A stretch of DNA of 22,334 nt from Bacteroidota bacterium (GTDB lineage Bacteria > Bacteroidota > Bacteroidia > Bacteroidales > Paludibacteraceae). Both the position numbers and the translations under genes were made by a program. Shown here piece by piece: positions 1 to 6,494 of the stretch. The stretch's first letter is position 1; each line of letters starts with the position of its first letter. The stretch covers positions 1-22,334 of the forward strand of contig JAKLIM010000010.1 in the NCBI GenBank assembly GCA_022709605.1, read 5' to 3'. The notes under the pieces were generated by a model that saw nothing but the letters and a program-made list of their open reading frames with translations, was not told the origin of the DNA and made no database searches.

Positions 1-221
1 CATTCTGACCATGATATTTTTAAAATATCCCCTTCATAGATATCTTTTTCGTTTTCATCTTTTAGTCCGGTGAATTGTTGCAATACATAATTGGATGTTT
101 CAAGTGTTCCAACCATTCCTCCATTATTAAAATACATTAATCCTAATTGATCGATGTAAAAGGATTGTCTGAATATTTTGAGTTCATTATCCCATGCTCT
201 GAATTTAATTTCTCTGTTCAT
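1..221 (-). CDS. YopX family protein (partial, C-terminus beyond window edge)
   Basis: An open frame runs from an ATG at 221 to the window edge without a stop, giving 73 residues. It begins MNREIKFRAWD, and near residues 56-70 has FTGLKDENEKDIYEGDIL. These are the two signature stretches of the YopX family, a small beta-rich protein common in phages and prophages of Firmicutes and Bacteroidetes. Its biochemical role is not established. The leader is AGGAACAGAA directly before the ATG, so it has a recognisable ribosome binding site, like the next gene upstream and unlike most of the window. It is the last gene visible in this transcription direction. Family assignment rests on motif recognition and is strong; the function is unknown. 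Confidence 0.88.
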   Translation of the reverse strand, partial: MNREIKFRAWDNELKIFRQSFYIDQLGLMYFNNGGMVGTLETSNYVLQQFTGLKDENEKDIYEGDILKISWSE

Positions 222-231
222 TTCTGTTCCT
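217..231 (-). promoter_or_regulatory. Ribosome-binding leader of the YopX gene, copy of the 384-398 leader
   Basis: On the minus strand this reads AGGAACAGAAATGAA. The same 15 bases occur at the start of the next gene upstream (384-398). AGGA is a Shine-Dalgarno-like core 7-8 bases before the ATG. Confidence 0.6.
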
Positions 232-388
232 ACTTGTCTTCTTTAATAGGTAATGGACACCAATCAGGGAATAATGTATAACCATTTATACCAGTTATAC
301 TCCTTCTTTCTATATAACAGAATTGACCTTTATCCTTTAAATACGGGCATTCCTCTGAACATCTTTCAACTTCAATTATTCTTTTCAT
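230..388 (-). CDS. Small Cys-containing hypothetical protein (52 aa)
   Basis: This short gene begins at an ATG at 388 and ends with TAG at 230-232. The 52-residue product begins MKRIIEVERCSEECPYLKD and ends FPDWCPLPIKEDK. Cysteines lie at about residues 10, 14, 24 and 44, in a CxxxC...C...C arrangement that could bind zinc. I recall similar small phage proteins, but cannot name a family or function. The start is well supported: AAGGAGG at 402-396 is a near-perfect Shine-Dalgarno site 7 bases before the ATG. The gene lies 15 bases after the GH16 gene and 8 bases before the YopX gene, so the three probably share a transcript. Confidence 0.75.
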   Translation of the reverse strand: MKRIIEVERCSEECPYLKDKGQFCYIERRSITGINGYTLFPDWCPLPIKEDK

Positions 389-395
389 TTCTGTT

Positions 396-402
396 CCTCC
401 TT
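396..402 (-). promoter_or_regulatory. Strong Shine-Dalgarno site of the 52-aa gene
   Basis: On the minus strand it reads AAGGAGG, 7 bases before the ATG at 388. It decides the start of this short gene and stands out because most genes here have A/T-rich leaders with no such site. Confidence 0.75.
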
Positions 403-403
403 T

Positions 404-1240
404 TCAAAATGGTTCATATTTATATTCAAGTAATTGAAATACAAGATCACTTGCAGAAATACCTTCTGTTGTAAAGTTTTTGTAATACCTGCCGTCTACA
501 TGGTTGTTGATTATAACCATCATTGTTCCGTTGAATTTAGCAAAATAATCAAGTACCTTTAAATCCATAATATACCGGAATGGGTATCCATTGATTTTGA
601 AAGACATAATTCCAGGCGTCCAGTATAATTCATACGTTATAACATTAAGGGAAGGGTCTAAATTAAATTCTTCCAAATCAGGTCTTTTTACTCCTGTATT
701 AGGCAATTTCACGTTTGCATGAAGACAAGTTTGAATATCCCAACCTATGAATTTTGGTTTGCAGAATAACCGTTTTTTGTAGGCTTTGTATCCATTATCC
801 TTGCTGTACGCTTCAAAGTTGTCAATCTCTTCCGAAGAATTTTCTTTATCCGTATGTAACCAAAAGGCTGGCCACAGGAAATTTGCTTTCGGTAAAATCG
901 CTTTCAAAGTATATTTACCAAATCCATAGTTTTTAACAGAACACAACAACCCTGTTCCATAATCAGCCTTGTACAAGCTACCGGGATATTGTTTCAGGTA
1001 TTCATCTAATTCAGGTATGTATTCACCGTCACGTACCCATGTATCGGTAACAACTTTTTGAGTGTTGTCAATTACTGCCGGATTACGGTGTATTCTTAAA
1101 TTTACCGTACCATTCGGCAGTATTTCAATAGCAGAAGAATCATACCAGCAATTAGCTCTCGGTGTTGGTTCGGGGTGAACCCTCCCCCAACGATGGTGTA
1201 CCAACCAATCCGTTCCAAAACAATTAACAGTTTCAATCAT
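404..1240 (-). CDS. GH16-type glycoside hydrolase (laminarinase/beta-glucanase-like)
   Basis: The 278-aa protein carries the glycoside hydrolase family 16 catalytic signature ExDxxE as EIDNFE at residues 138-143, implying E138 as nucleophile and E143 as acid/base. Upstream, YGFGKYTLKAILPKANFLWP (105-124) and AFWL match the conserved strand before the active site. ITYELYWTPGIMSFKINGYP (201-220) matches the later W-T-P/D-G strand of the jelly-roll fold. The whole length is one catalytic domain with no signal peptide or membrane segment. The family cleaves beta-1,3/1,4-glucans or galactans; the actual substrate cannot be read here. It follows a terminator-like repeat (1268-1337) and may be expressed apart from the recombination block. 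A role against host capsule or exopolysaccharide is inference. Confidence 0.82.
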   Translation of the reverse strand: MIETVNCFGTDWLVHHRWGRVHPEPTPRANCWYDSSAIEILPNGTVNLRIHRNPAVIDNTQKVVTDTWVRDGEYIPELDEYLKQYPGSLYKADYGTGLLCSVKNYGFGKYTLKAILPKANFLWPAFWLHTDKENSSEEIDNFEAYSKDNGYKAYKKRLFCKPKFIGWDIQTCLHANVKLPNTGVKRPDLEEFNLDPSLNVITYELYWTPGIMSFKINGYPFRYIMDLKVLDYFAKFNGTMMVIINNHVDGRYYKNFTTEGISASDLVFQLLEYKYEPF

Positions 1241-1267
1241 ATTTTTAAGTTTTAAAGTTTTCTAAAA

Positions 1268-1337
1268 AGGGGGAGGGTGCGGTAATGTATTAAAAATAGA
1301 ACAATTAGAACAATGAAAATCGAAAAACCCTCCCCCT
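1268..1337 (-). terminator. GC-rich inverted repeat with T-tract, terminator-like
   Basis: Perfect 11-bp arms AGGGGGAGGGT / ACCCTCCCCCT lie at 1268-1278 and 1327-1337. In the minus-strand transcript the second arm is followed at once by five U residues (1268-1264). The loop is long (48 nt), unusual for a classic intrinsic terminator. It separates the Rad50 C-half gene from the GH16 gene. Confidence 0.55.
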
Positions 1338-1356
1338 ACACTACGTCTGAAATACG

Positions 1357-1374
1357 ACGGTGTCCCTACACCGT
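1357..1374 (-). repeat. Hairpin over the Rad50 C-half stop codon
   Basis: A 7-bp perfect stem ACGGTGT / ACACCGT with a 4-base loop spans 1357-1374. The TAG stop of the upstream gene (1366-1368) lies in the loop and stem edge. No U-tract follows. It may stabilise the 3' end of the message or aid termination with the repeat just downstream; this is inference. Confidence 0.45.
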
Positions 1375-1980
1375 TGTTTCTTTTACCTTTGAAATTCCTT
1401 TTCTGATGGATACTTCAAAGACTTTATCTGCATAAGCAGTAAGTGTCTGATTATGCGTGACAATTATAAATTGTATTCCAAGTTTATTTGAAATTTCCTT
1501 AATCATTTCAGAAGCGTTCTCCTGGTACTCTTCACTTAGGAAACGCATAGGTTCATCCATTATAATAATGTTCCGGGTTCGGTGCTGTTGCATAGACCAA
1601 GAGGCAATACGCAGAGCGAAGGCAGCAACATCAACAGTACCTCCCCCGGAAGCATCAAGTGGTTTGAATCGTTCTCCGTTGCGTTCAAACAATACGTCAC
1701 ATTCAGTTTTATTCCTACGTTCAACAAATTCAAGCAATAATTTGTATGGTTCGTTAAATATCCCCTCCAATGCCAACGATGAAATATTGGAAATATTAAA
1801 TTCCAGTTGCTTTTGTGTTTCCAATCCAACGACACGAATAATTTCACGTGCTTGTTCAAGATTTTCAAGGTTTATACGATGTAATCGTATATTAGTACGA
1901 ATTTTACGGATATTATCCTCTAATTCCGTTTTTTTACCTTTTCTTTGTTCAAGTCGGTATCGTAGTTCAATCAGTTTCAT
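1366..1980 (-). CDS. Rad50/SbcC-like ATPase, C-terminal half (split gene)
   Basis: The 204-aa protein is the second half of an SMC/Rad50-type ATPase. Residues 1-60 are a charged coiled coil. The ABC signature is SGGG at 111-114 (within LDASGGGTVDVAAFALR), Walker B with the catalytic acid is NIIIMDEP at 137-144, and the H-loop is IVTHN at 173-177. There is no Walker A; that lies in a separate protein at 3799-4836. The two halves should assemble into one nucleotide-binding head that drives the Mre11/SbcD nuclease at 2462-3325 in end processing and recombination-dependent replication (T4 gp46/gp47 analogues). The start is an ATG at 1980, overlapping the upstream 81-aa gene by 14 bases. The role is confident; assembly is inferred. 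Confidence 0.9.
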   Translation of the reverse strand: MKLIELRYRLEQRKGKKTELEDNIRKIRTNIRLHRINLENLEQAREIIRVVGLETQKQLEFNISNISSLALEGIFNEPYKLLLEFVERRNKTECDVLFERNGERFKPLDASGGGTVDVAAFALRIASWSMQQHRTRNIIIMDEPMRFLSEEYQENASEMIKEISNKLGIQFIIVTHNQTLTAYADKVFEVSIRKGISKVKETTV

Positions 1981-2212
1981 CGGAAAGTAATTTTTCTAAT
2001 TCAGAAACACCTTGCTCGATTTCATCAGAAAGTTTACTAATTTCCTTTTCCAATATCCTTGTTTTTTTGTTCGTTTGTTCAAAGGTACTACAATCAAAAT
2101 CATCTTTGAGTTGCTGAAGTATTGCTTTTTCCTGTCCTTTTAATTGTTGAAATGATTCTTTGGCTTGATCGATTTCCTGTTTTAAGTCCAATAATTCACG
2201 TTCAGTCATCAT
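1967..2212 (-). CDS. Small coiled-coil protein of the Mre11/Rad50 block (81 aa)
   Basis: Nearly the whole product is heptad-like and highly charged (for example LEKEISKLSDEIEQGVSELE), with one cysteine near residue 41. It resembles a detached piece of Rad50 coiled coil. It sits immediately before the Rad50 C-half gene, overlapping it by 14 bases, and overlaps the 87-aa gene upstream by 8-11 bases. The two adjacent ATGs (2212 and 2209) are both possible starts. A plausible reading is a structural or bridging part of the split Rad50 arm, but nothing in the sequence proves this. No enzymatic motif is present. Confidence 0.7.
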   Translation of the reverse strand: MMTERELLDLKQEIDQAKESFQQLKGQEKAILQQLKDDFDCSTFEQTNKKTRILEKEISKLSDEIEQGVSELEKLLSDETD

Positions 2213-2465
2213 TTGTTATAGTATTTAATTTAAACCACTTATGAAAAGATACATCTGCCGGAGTTATCACCCCCATTTTAAACAAACGCAAGGCATAATC
2301 CGTTCTAAACGAAGGGTGGCAGTTATTCAATAACACCGGTAAAGACATGAATTGTACAACGTCTCTTAGAATAGTGTTGTAAGAAACAACACAATGTTCA
2401 ATCTCTTTCCTTAAAGGAAATTCTTCTTGTAAAACTTTCATTCTTTTTCTTTTAATAAGGTTCAT
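2202..2465 (-). CDS. Hypothetical protein in the Mre11/Rad50 block (87 aa)
   Basis: I do not recognise this 87-aa protein. It begins with a basic stretch (MNLIKRKRMK) and continues as a mostly helical, soluble sequence, with two cysteines and no metal or nucleotide motif. A second ATG at residue 9 (MKVLQEEFPL) is an alternative start. The ATG at 2465 overlaps the TGA of the SbcD gene in an ATGA junction, and its end overlaps the coiled-coil gene. It is therefore translationally coupled to the recombination nuclease genes and may be an accessory to that complex. Confidence 0.65.
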   Translation of the reverse strand: MNLIKRKRMKVLQEEFPLRKEIEHCVVSYNTILRDVVQFMSLPVLLNNCHPSFRTDYALRLFKMGVITPADVSFHKWFKLNTITNDD

Positions 2466-3325
2466 AACTCAATAAATTTTGTTACCATTTCTTTGATTTC
2501 TTTTTCAACTTTATTCTTTTCATAGAATATTTCCAAGTTATGCGTAAAAGAAACGCCCGAATCCCAGTCTGTATTTAACCCTGCAACAAAAGCATCAATA
2601 CGGTCGTTCCTTTTTTCCTTTATTTCGATGTGTTCCCGGCTTATTACGTTTTCTTCTATTGGAATAAATACCTGTTCAACAGTATTTGTATCAGCATACC
2701 AAAGGAAAACACAAGGTTTATGATCTGTTTGCCCCGCTGTTTGCCGTGTCAGGCTACCGGGATTTACAAGTAATCTACCCTTGTATTCTTCGACAAAAGT
2801 CTGATGATTATCACCTGTAACAATCAAATAATATTGTGAATACTTTTTTAACAATGCTTTTGCCGAACTTACGGTTTGACCGATGTACGGAGATTCACTT
2901 TTGTATGTAGGTATGTGCCAGACAAGTATCGTATGTTCTGTATGAAAGGAATATTGACAATATTCATCTGGTTCTTGCCCCCAACTTGCATTAGGTAATA
3001 TTATTAATTTTTTAGCTTCTTTTAATACATTTACACCGCATTTATACGATAATTCCAACGAATGTTGAGGAAGATCGTGATTACCCATAACTACATAGAA
3101 TTGTTCTGGTAAATGTTTAATTGTTTCTGATAATAAATGGGGGCTTGGTTTCCATGTATGGAAAAGATCACCAGCACAAATAACAGGACATTTATGTTTC
3201 TTTTGTAATTCAGAAATAAAATCAATTTTTTTCCATTGAGCAGACCAAAAGTCATCAGTACGGCATACTGGTACATCTTCCCGTAAGTGAAAATCACTAC
3301 ATAAAATCAACGAAGGTTGTTTCAT
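2462..3325 (-). CDS. Mre11/SbcD-like recombination nuclease (gp47-like)
   Basis: A calcineurin-like metallophosphoesterase of 287 aa, counting from the ATG at 3325. Motifs in order: DFH (11-13), AGDLF (51-55), GNHD (81-84), WHIP (136-139), GDNH (171-174) and NPGS (188-191). Together these supply the two-metal site of the SbcD/Mre11 family, which cuts DNA ends with its Rad50/SbcC ATPase partner. The second motif lacks the usual final Asp (GDLFH). The start at 3325 makes an ATGA overlap with the upstream stop; a longer version from a TTG at 3337 is less likely. The gene sits between the two Rad50 half genes, so its partner is encoded on both sides. Confidence 0.9.
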   Translation of the reverse strand: MKQPSLILCSDFHLREDVPVCRTDDFWSAQWKKIDFISELQKKHKCPVICAGDLFHTWKPSPHLLSETIKHLPEQFYVVMGNHDLPQHSLELSYKCGVNVLKEAKKLIILPNASWGQEPDEYCQYSFHTEHTILVWHIPTYKSESPYIGQTVSSAKALLKKYSQYYLIVTGDNHQTFVEEYKGRLLVNPGSLTRQTAGQTDHKPCVFLWYADTNTVEQVFIPIEENVISREHIEIKEKRNDRIDAFVAGLNTDWDSGVSFTHNLEIFYEKNKVEKEIKEMVTKFIEL

Positions 3326-3795
3326 ATTTTTTGACAAGTTAAAACTGTTTCAGACCTACCCGGAATTACTTGGTCGTTGGAATTACCCCAACATTGAATA
3401 TATATTGGTTCCTGGGATGATCTAACTGAAATTAGTTTAGCTTTTTGAGTTCCATTAATCCAAATAGTAGGAGGATTATTAAAAGCATTAGTTCCTTCTT
3501 CGATTTTTTCAGTTTTGAAAGTTACAATATCTCCATCTAAAATACCTTTGCCAATAATTTGATACCACCTTCCATATTGGTTTTTATGACCTACTTTTAT
3601 TTGAATTTGCTCTGTAATACTTATTTCAAACTCTTCAGATAATTTTAATGGCTCTCCAAATTCCAGTTCAGTACCATCTGCTAATTGTGCTTTTACTATT
3701 CCTGGCACTCCCTGTTCTTCCGTAAGAATATTTTTTGGTACAAAAGGAATCAATCCAAGTAAAGCACTTAACCCTAAGAAATTTCTACGTTCCAT
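3322..3795 (-). CDS. Exported protein with Tat-like signal (157 aa)
   Basis: The N-terminus MERRNFLGLSALLGLIPFVP has a twin-arginine followed by FLG and a hydrophobic core, close to the (S/T)RRxFLK Tat signal pattern. The remaining ~130 residues look like a beta-rich soluble domain (for example FEISITEQIQIKVGHKNQY, and IYIQCWGNSNDQ near the end). I recognise no catalytic motif or named family. Its position is odd: it lies inside the recombination block, between the Rad50 N-half gene (3 bases upstream) and the SbcD gene, to which it is ATGA-coupled. It might be a moron gene acting at the host envelope, or the signal-like N-terminus may be coincidental. Confidence 0.7.
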   Translation of the reverse strand: MERRNFLGLSALLGLIPFVPKNILTEEQGVPGIVKAQLADGTELEFGEPLKLSEEFEISITEQIQIKVGHKNQYGRWYQIIGKGILDGDIVTFKTEKIEEGTNAFNNPPTIWINGTQKAKLISVRSSQEPIYIQCWGNSNDQVIPGRSETVLTCQKI

Positions 3796-3798
3796 ATT

Positions 3799-4836
3799 CT
3801 ATTTTATTTTAGTTCCACAAATTGGACAAGTTGTAAGGTTTGCCGTAAACAAATCCTCTTTTTCCTTTAATTGTAAGCCTTTTTCCCGTACTTTTACGGT
3901 TAAGGCGGTATATTTACCAACTAAGGCGTTAAAGTTGCTTAAATTGGCTTTCAATACCCTTTTTTGGGCTATTAATTGCAATAGGCAAGTAACTTTTGGC
4001 TCGATCAAAATATACCGGGAAATTTCATCTGTACTTTGTTTATTCTTTTCTAAAAGTAAAAGTAATCGTTTTAACTTTTCAAGTTTAGTTTCAACTGTTT
4101 TACGTTCCGTAATTTTATCAAGCAAATCATTGACAGGTTTTTCAGCTTTTAGGATTTGTTGCTCTTCCTTGATTAGGTATTGAATATTTTTCAGGTTATC
4201 TACAAGGTTTTCAAGTTCACTTTTCTCCGTTTCCTTTTCTATCATTTTTGTTTCTAAACCTTCCAATACCTGTAAACTGTTTTCTATCGTTTCAATATCT
4301 TCATATTGAAAAAGTTGCTGTTTCTTTTCCTTTAAATCTTTCCTGCGTATTTCCAATACCTTTGTAACGTCTCGTATTTCTTTTTGCACGTTTTTCATAC
4401 CCCTGTCAATAAGGTCAATCCCGGCAATTTTATTGAAATACGTTGCAATTTGCCCCGGTGTTTCACTTAACAGGAATGGTTGATCAAGTTGTTGCTGAAG
4501 GTTTACTTCATCAATATTCAGTATTTTTACAATATCTTCCGGTACGTTTGCCCCAAAATCGGAATAACTAATATCATTTACTAAGTATTCATTTGTACCG
4601 CCTTTTTTACGGGCAACAACGGTATCTTCAAAAGTTGCTTTTACAACCGTATCACCACCCCACGTACTACGGAAAGAGTCACCACCGGGACGATTCCACA
4701 CCAACCAGCGTAAAGCACGAATGATAGCGGTTTTACCTACATCGGATTCACCGATTATAATATTTACACCCTTATCAAATTTTAGTACGGTGTCTTTGTG
4801 GCTTTGATAGTTCTTTAGTCCTAATTCTTGTAACAT
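3799..4836 (-). CDS. Rad50/SbcC-like ATPase, N-terminal half ending in the zinc hook
   Basis: The 345-aa protein starts MLQELGLKNYQSHKD, the conserved first strand of SbcC/Rad50, followed by Walker A GESDVGKT (29-36) and a Q-loop region VNLQQQLDQPFLLSETPGQ (111-129). Residues ~145-330 form a long coiled coil. The last residues are CPICGTKIK, with the zinc-hook CxxC at 337-340, so the protein stops just after the apex of the arm. Signature, Walker B and H-loop are on another protein (1366-1980). Canonical Rad50/SbcC carries both halves in one chain of about 600-1000 residues. The product should pair with the C-half and SbcD. Its start overlaps the upstream gene by 62 bases. Confidence 0.92.
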   Translation of the reverse strand: MLQELGLKNYQSHKDTVLKFDKGVNIIIGESDVGKTAIIRALRWLVWNRPGGDSFRSTWGGDTVVKATFEDTVVARKKGGTNEYLVNDISYSDFGANVPEDIVKILNIDEVNLQQQLDQPFLLSETPGQIATYFNKIAGIDLIDRGMKNVQKEIRDVTKVLEIRRKDLKEKKQQLFQYEDIETIENSLQVLEGLETKMIEKETEKSELENLVDNLKNIQYLIKEEQQILKAEKPVNDLLDKITERKTVETKLEKLKRLLLLLEKNKQSTDEISRYILIEPKVTCLLQLIAQKRVLKANLSNFNALVGKYTALTVKVREKGLQLKEKEDLFTANLTTCPICGTKIK

Positions 4837-5005
4837 GATGCGTTTCCTCTCTTATTATTCTACGTTCATCAATTTCTGAAAAACCCCCTCTTATATCATT
4901 TTCAATATTCATAGTTATCCACCAACCATAACTTTGCATCCATTTGGCAATTATCCAAAGTCCGGTACGTTTTATTTTTACCCAATAATATCCGTTTTCA
5001 CGCAT
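4775..5005 (-). CDS. Small Trp-rich hypothetical protein (76 aa)
   Basis: The product begins MRENGYYWVKIKRTGLWI and continues with several tryptophans, then DEIDERRI-like sequence (SEIDERRIIREE). The GYYWVK...W.IA.W pattern is familiar from small phage proteins of unknown function. A GTG at 5017 could add four residues (MKQV); I prefer the ATG at 5005. The end overlaps the first 62 bases of the Rad50 N-half gene in another frame, which is long for this window. The gene follows the 103-aa gene by 16 bases. Confidence 0.6.
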   Translation of the reverse strand: MRENGYYWVKIKRTGLWIIAKWMQSYGWWITMNIENDIRGGFSEIDERRIIREETHHVTRIRTKELSKPQRHRTKI

Positions 5006-5021
5006 GACTTGTTTCACTTAT

Positions 5022-5333
5022 TTAAGTTTGAAAATGTTCAAATCCTTCCCATGCAAAACGCTCATATTCATTACAATGTTCAGGTTCACTATTTTTTGTC
5101 CTTTTTCTTTTCCTTTTAGGTTCTTCCTTTTGCGTTGCATTAACTAATCCTGTAATGAGGTAGATAGCAAGTGGTTTGGATACTTTGTTGTTTACACGAT
5201 CATCTTCGTCAACATAATACCCAAAGTGGTAGTAATCCAATTTCTTTTCCGCAAAAGCGAATTTTGCAAATTCTTTTCCGTAAAACAACGGAACCCATTT
5301 TTTCAACCGTTTTAAGATATACTCGTCTTCCAT
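5022..5333 (-). CDS. Hypothetical protein (103 aa)
   Basis: I do not recognise this protein. Its first 60 residues mix aromatic and charged residues (MEDEYILKRLKKWVPLFYGK). A very basic stretch, PKRKRKRTKN, follows near residues 72-81, then an acidic/aromatic tail (NEYERFAWEGFEHFQT). The basic run could contact nucleic acid, but no fold is evident. The ATG at 5333 overlaps the end of the upstream Cys protein gene by 22 bases, which supports it as part of the operon. Confidence 0.65.
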   Translation of the reverse strand: MEDEYILKRLKKWVPLFYGKEFAKFAFAEKKLDYYHFGYYVDEDDRVNNKVSKPLAIYLITGLVNATQKEEPKRKRKRTKNSEPEHCNEYERFAWEGFEHFQT

Positions 5334-5503
5334 TCGTCAATTTTATTTGCTATTATATCAATTTCTTTAAGATATTCCTGTTTGCATATAGGACAACAAT
5401 CTTGTAAGTTCAATCTGTAAACATTGGAGAATTTAAAAGCCATAGGATGCTTCTTTTTACTTATTCCACACAATATTTTACCGTTGGAATCAATGTGGTA
5501 CAT
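5312..5503 (-). CDS. Small putative zinc-binding protein (63 aa)
   Basis: The product begins MYHIDSNGKILCGISKKKH and has a second Cys cluster, LQDCCPICKQEY, near residues 33-44. C12 together with C36/C37 and C40 could form a compact zinc site, so it looks like a small zinc-ribbon-type phage protein. Function is unknown. The ATG at 5503 overlaps the end of the RuvC-like gene by 14 bases, and the gene's own end overlaps the next gene by 22 bases. Confidence 0.7.
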   Translation of the reverse strand: MYHIDSNGKILCGISKKKHPMAFKFSNVYRLNLQDCCPICKQEYLKEIDIIANKIDEWKTSIS

Positions 5504-6050
5504 CGTCTAATATAACTTTTAATAACGTGGATAATTTACAAGCGCAGTAATAAACCGAAACAGCATCTGCAACAGCTTCATCGTGGTATTTAACGTTTTT
5601 ATAATGAATTTCAGGGAAGATGTTTTTTATTGCTTTTACGGTTTCCGTTTTACTTGCTGATTTCTTACCCAACAGGGCTTTTTTGGATTCCATTTCGGAG
5701 AACCACTCTATTGGTTTGTTTAACAAATCAGCCATAGTTTGAAGTATCCCTGCTACCATTCCTACCATAACCGCAGCTTGAGCGTTTTGACTGCCGTGAG
5801 GTGCTTCCGAAACAATGTAGTAAACTTCATACTTTTCAATAATACGCAACAATTCTTTGTTTATTTCACTAACCCTGCGTAACGTATCATCAGACTTGCG
5901 AATACGTTTCTTTTTGTGATCAGGTTCAGTTTTAATGCAACCGCAATCAATTACCTTATTGTCTTTTAGTACAGCCCACCCCCAAGCCGTCATTGACGGG
6001 TCATTTGTTAATACCGTCAAGTGTTTTATTGTTCTTACCCTTTGTATCAT
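5490..6050 (-). CDS. RuvC-like Holliday junction resolvase
   Basis: The 186-aa protein has the RNase H-fold resolvase pattern: first strand TNDPSMTAWGWAVL with D17, a second acidic residue in IVSEAPHGSQNAQAAV (E82), and the C-terminal cluster HDEAVADAVSVYY with D157, E158 and D162. Length (~170-190) and motif spacing fit RuvC. It would cut four-way junctions formed by the RecA-like and Mre11/Rad50 proteins encoded nearby, resolving recombination intermediates before packaging. The ATG at 6050 lies within the upstream 73-aa gene, with a 50-base overlap. No partner RuvA/RuvB is present, as is usual for phage resolvases. Confidence 0.88.
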   Translation of the reverse strand: MIQRVRTIKHLTVLTNDPSMTAWGWAVLKDNKVIDCGCIKTEPDHKKKRIRKSDDTLRRVSEINKELLRIIEKYEVYYIVSEAPHGSQNAQAAVMVGMVAGILQTMADLLNKPIEWFSEMESKKALLGKKSASKTETVKAIKNIFPEIHYKNVKYHDEAVADAVSVYYCACKLSTLLKVILDDVPH

Positions 6051-6222
6051 ATTTTTTAATTATGTTGATTACAAATTCCCTTTGTGATTTAGTCAAGGTA
6101 CTATTATGAGTAGCAATCTTCATATATTCATTTCTGAAATCTTCCTCCGACCACCCTGCGTAAAATACAGGTACGTGCGTAACAAAATGTCGTTTTAATG
6201 GAAAAGATTGTTTTGTTTTCAT
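6001..6222 (-). CDS. Hypothetical protein (73 aa)
   Basis: Unrecognised small basic protein beginning MKTKQSFPLKRHFVTHVPVF. The middle (WSEEDFRNEYMKIA) and the end (LTKSQREFVINIIKKYDTKGK) look helical. Support for it as a gene comes from an ATGA overlap with the upstream stop at 6219-6222. Its last 50 bases overlap the start of the RuvC-like gene in another frame, so either a long overlap is real or translation is coupled there. Confidence 0.6.
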   Translation of the reverse strand: MKTKQSFPLKRHFVTHVPVFYAGWSEEDFRNEYMKIATHNSTLTKSQREFVINIIKKYDTKGKNNKTLDGINK

Positions 6223-6494
6223 TTTACATAACCATTGTCAAATACATGACATGTAAGTTTATTACCATACATTTGAACCGTACCAATATACGTTCCCTTA
6301 AAATCTTCTTTGATACTATGCCCTGTGCCTATTATTACAATTTCACGCAAACCCATTTTATCATTAGAGTTTACCAAACACCAAAGTTGGAGTTTATCCT
6401 CTTGTAATTGTACGGTTAGAATTTCAGAGAATAAAGGCATTTCAATCACTTGGCAATCCAAAGGTTTTAATGTATATTTCCAAATTCTATTCAT
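6219..6494 (-). CDS. DUF7352-like phage protein (91 aa)
   Basis: The sequence MNRIWKYTLKPLDCQVIEMP...SEILTVQLQEDKLQLWCLV...VIIGTGHSI...YIGTVQMYGNKLTCHVFD matches, by memory of the family pattern, the small beta-rich phage proteins called DUF7352. Key marks are IWKY at the start, the P...(K/S)IL.VQ.Q...LW.LV strand pair, the GTGH turn and the YIGT...HVF ending. Function is unknown. It is ATGA-coupled both to the DUF932-like gene upstream and to the 73-aa gene downstream. Confidence 0.8.
   Translation of the reverse strand: MNRIWKYTLKPLDCQVIEMPLFSEILTVQLQEDKLQLWCLVNSNDKMGLREIVIIGTGHSIKEDFKGTYIGTVQMYGNKLTCHVFDNGYVK

Noticed and set aside
1560..1868. 102-codon minus-strand ORF in another frame within the Rad50 C-half gene
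   Set aside because: No recognisable motif, unlike the nested ORF in the methyltransferase gene; the overlapping frame has all the Rad50 motifs.
1457..1990. 177-codon plus-strand ORF
   Set aside because: Antisense to the Rad50 C-half gene, Ser/Arg-rich with no recognisable domain, and no other gene is on the plus strand.
3326..3337. Upstream TTG start for the SbcD-like protein
   Set aside because: The ATG at 3325 forms a standard ATGA overlap with the preceding stop and starts right before the first conserved strand.
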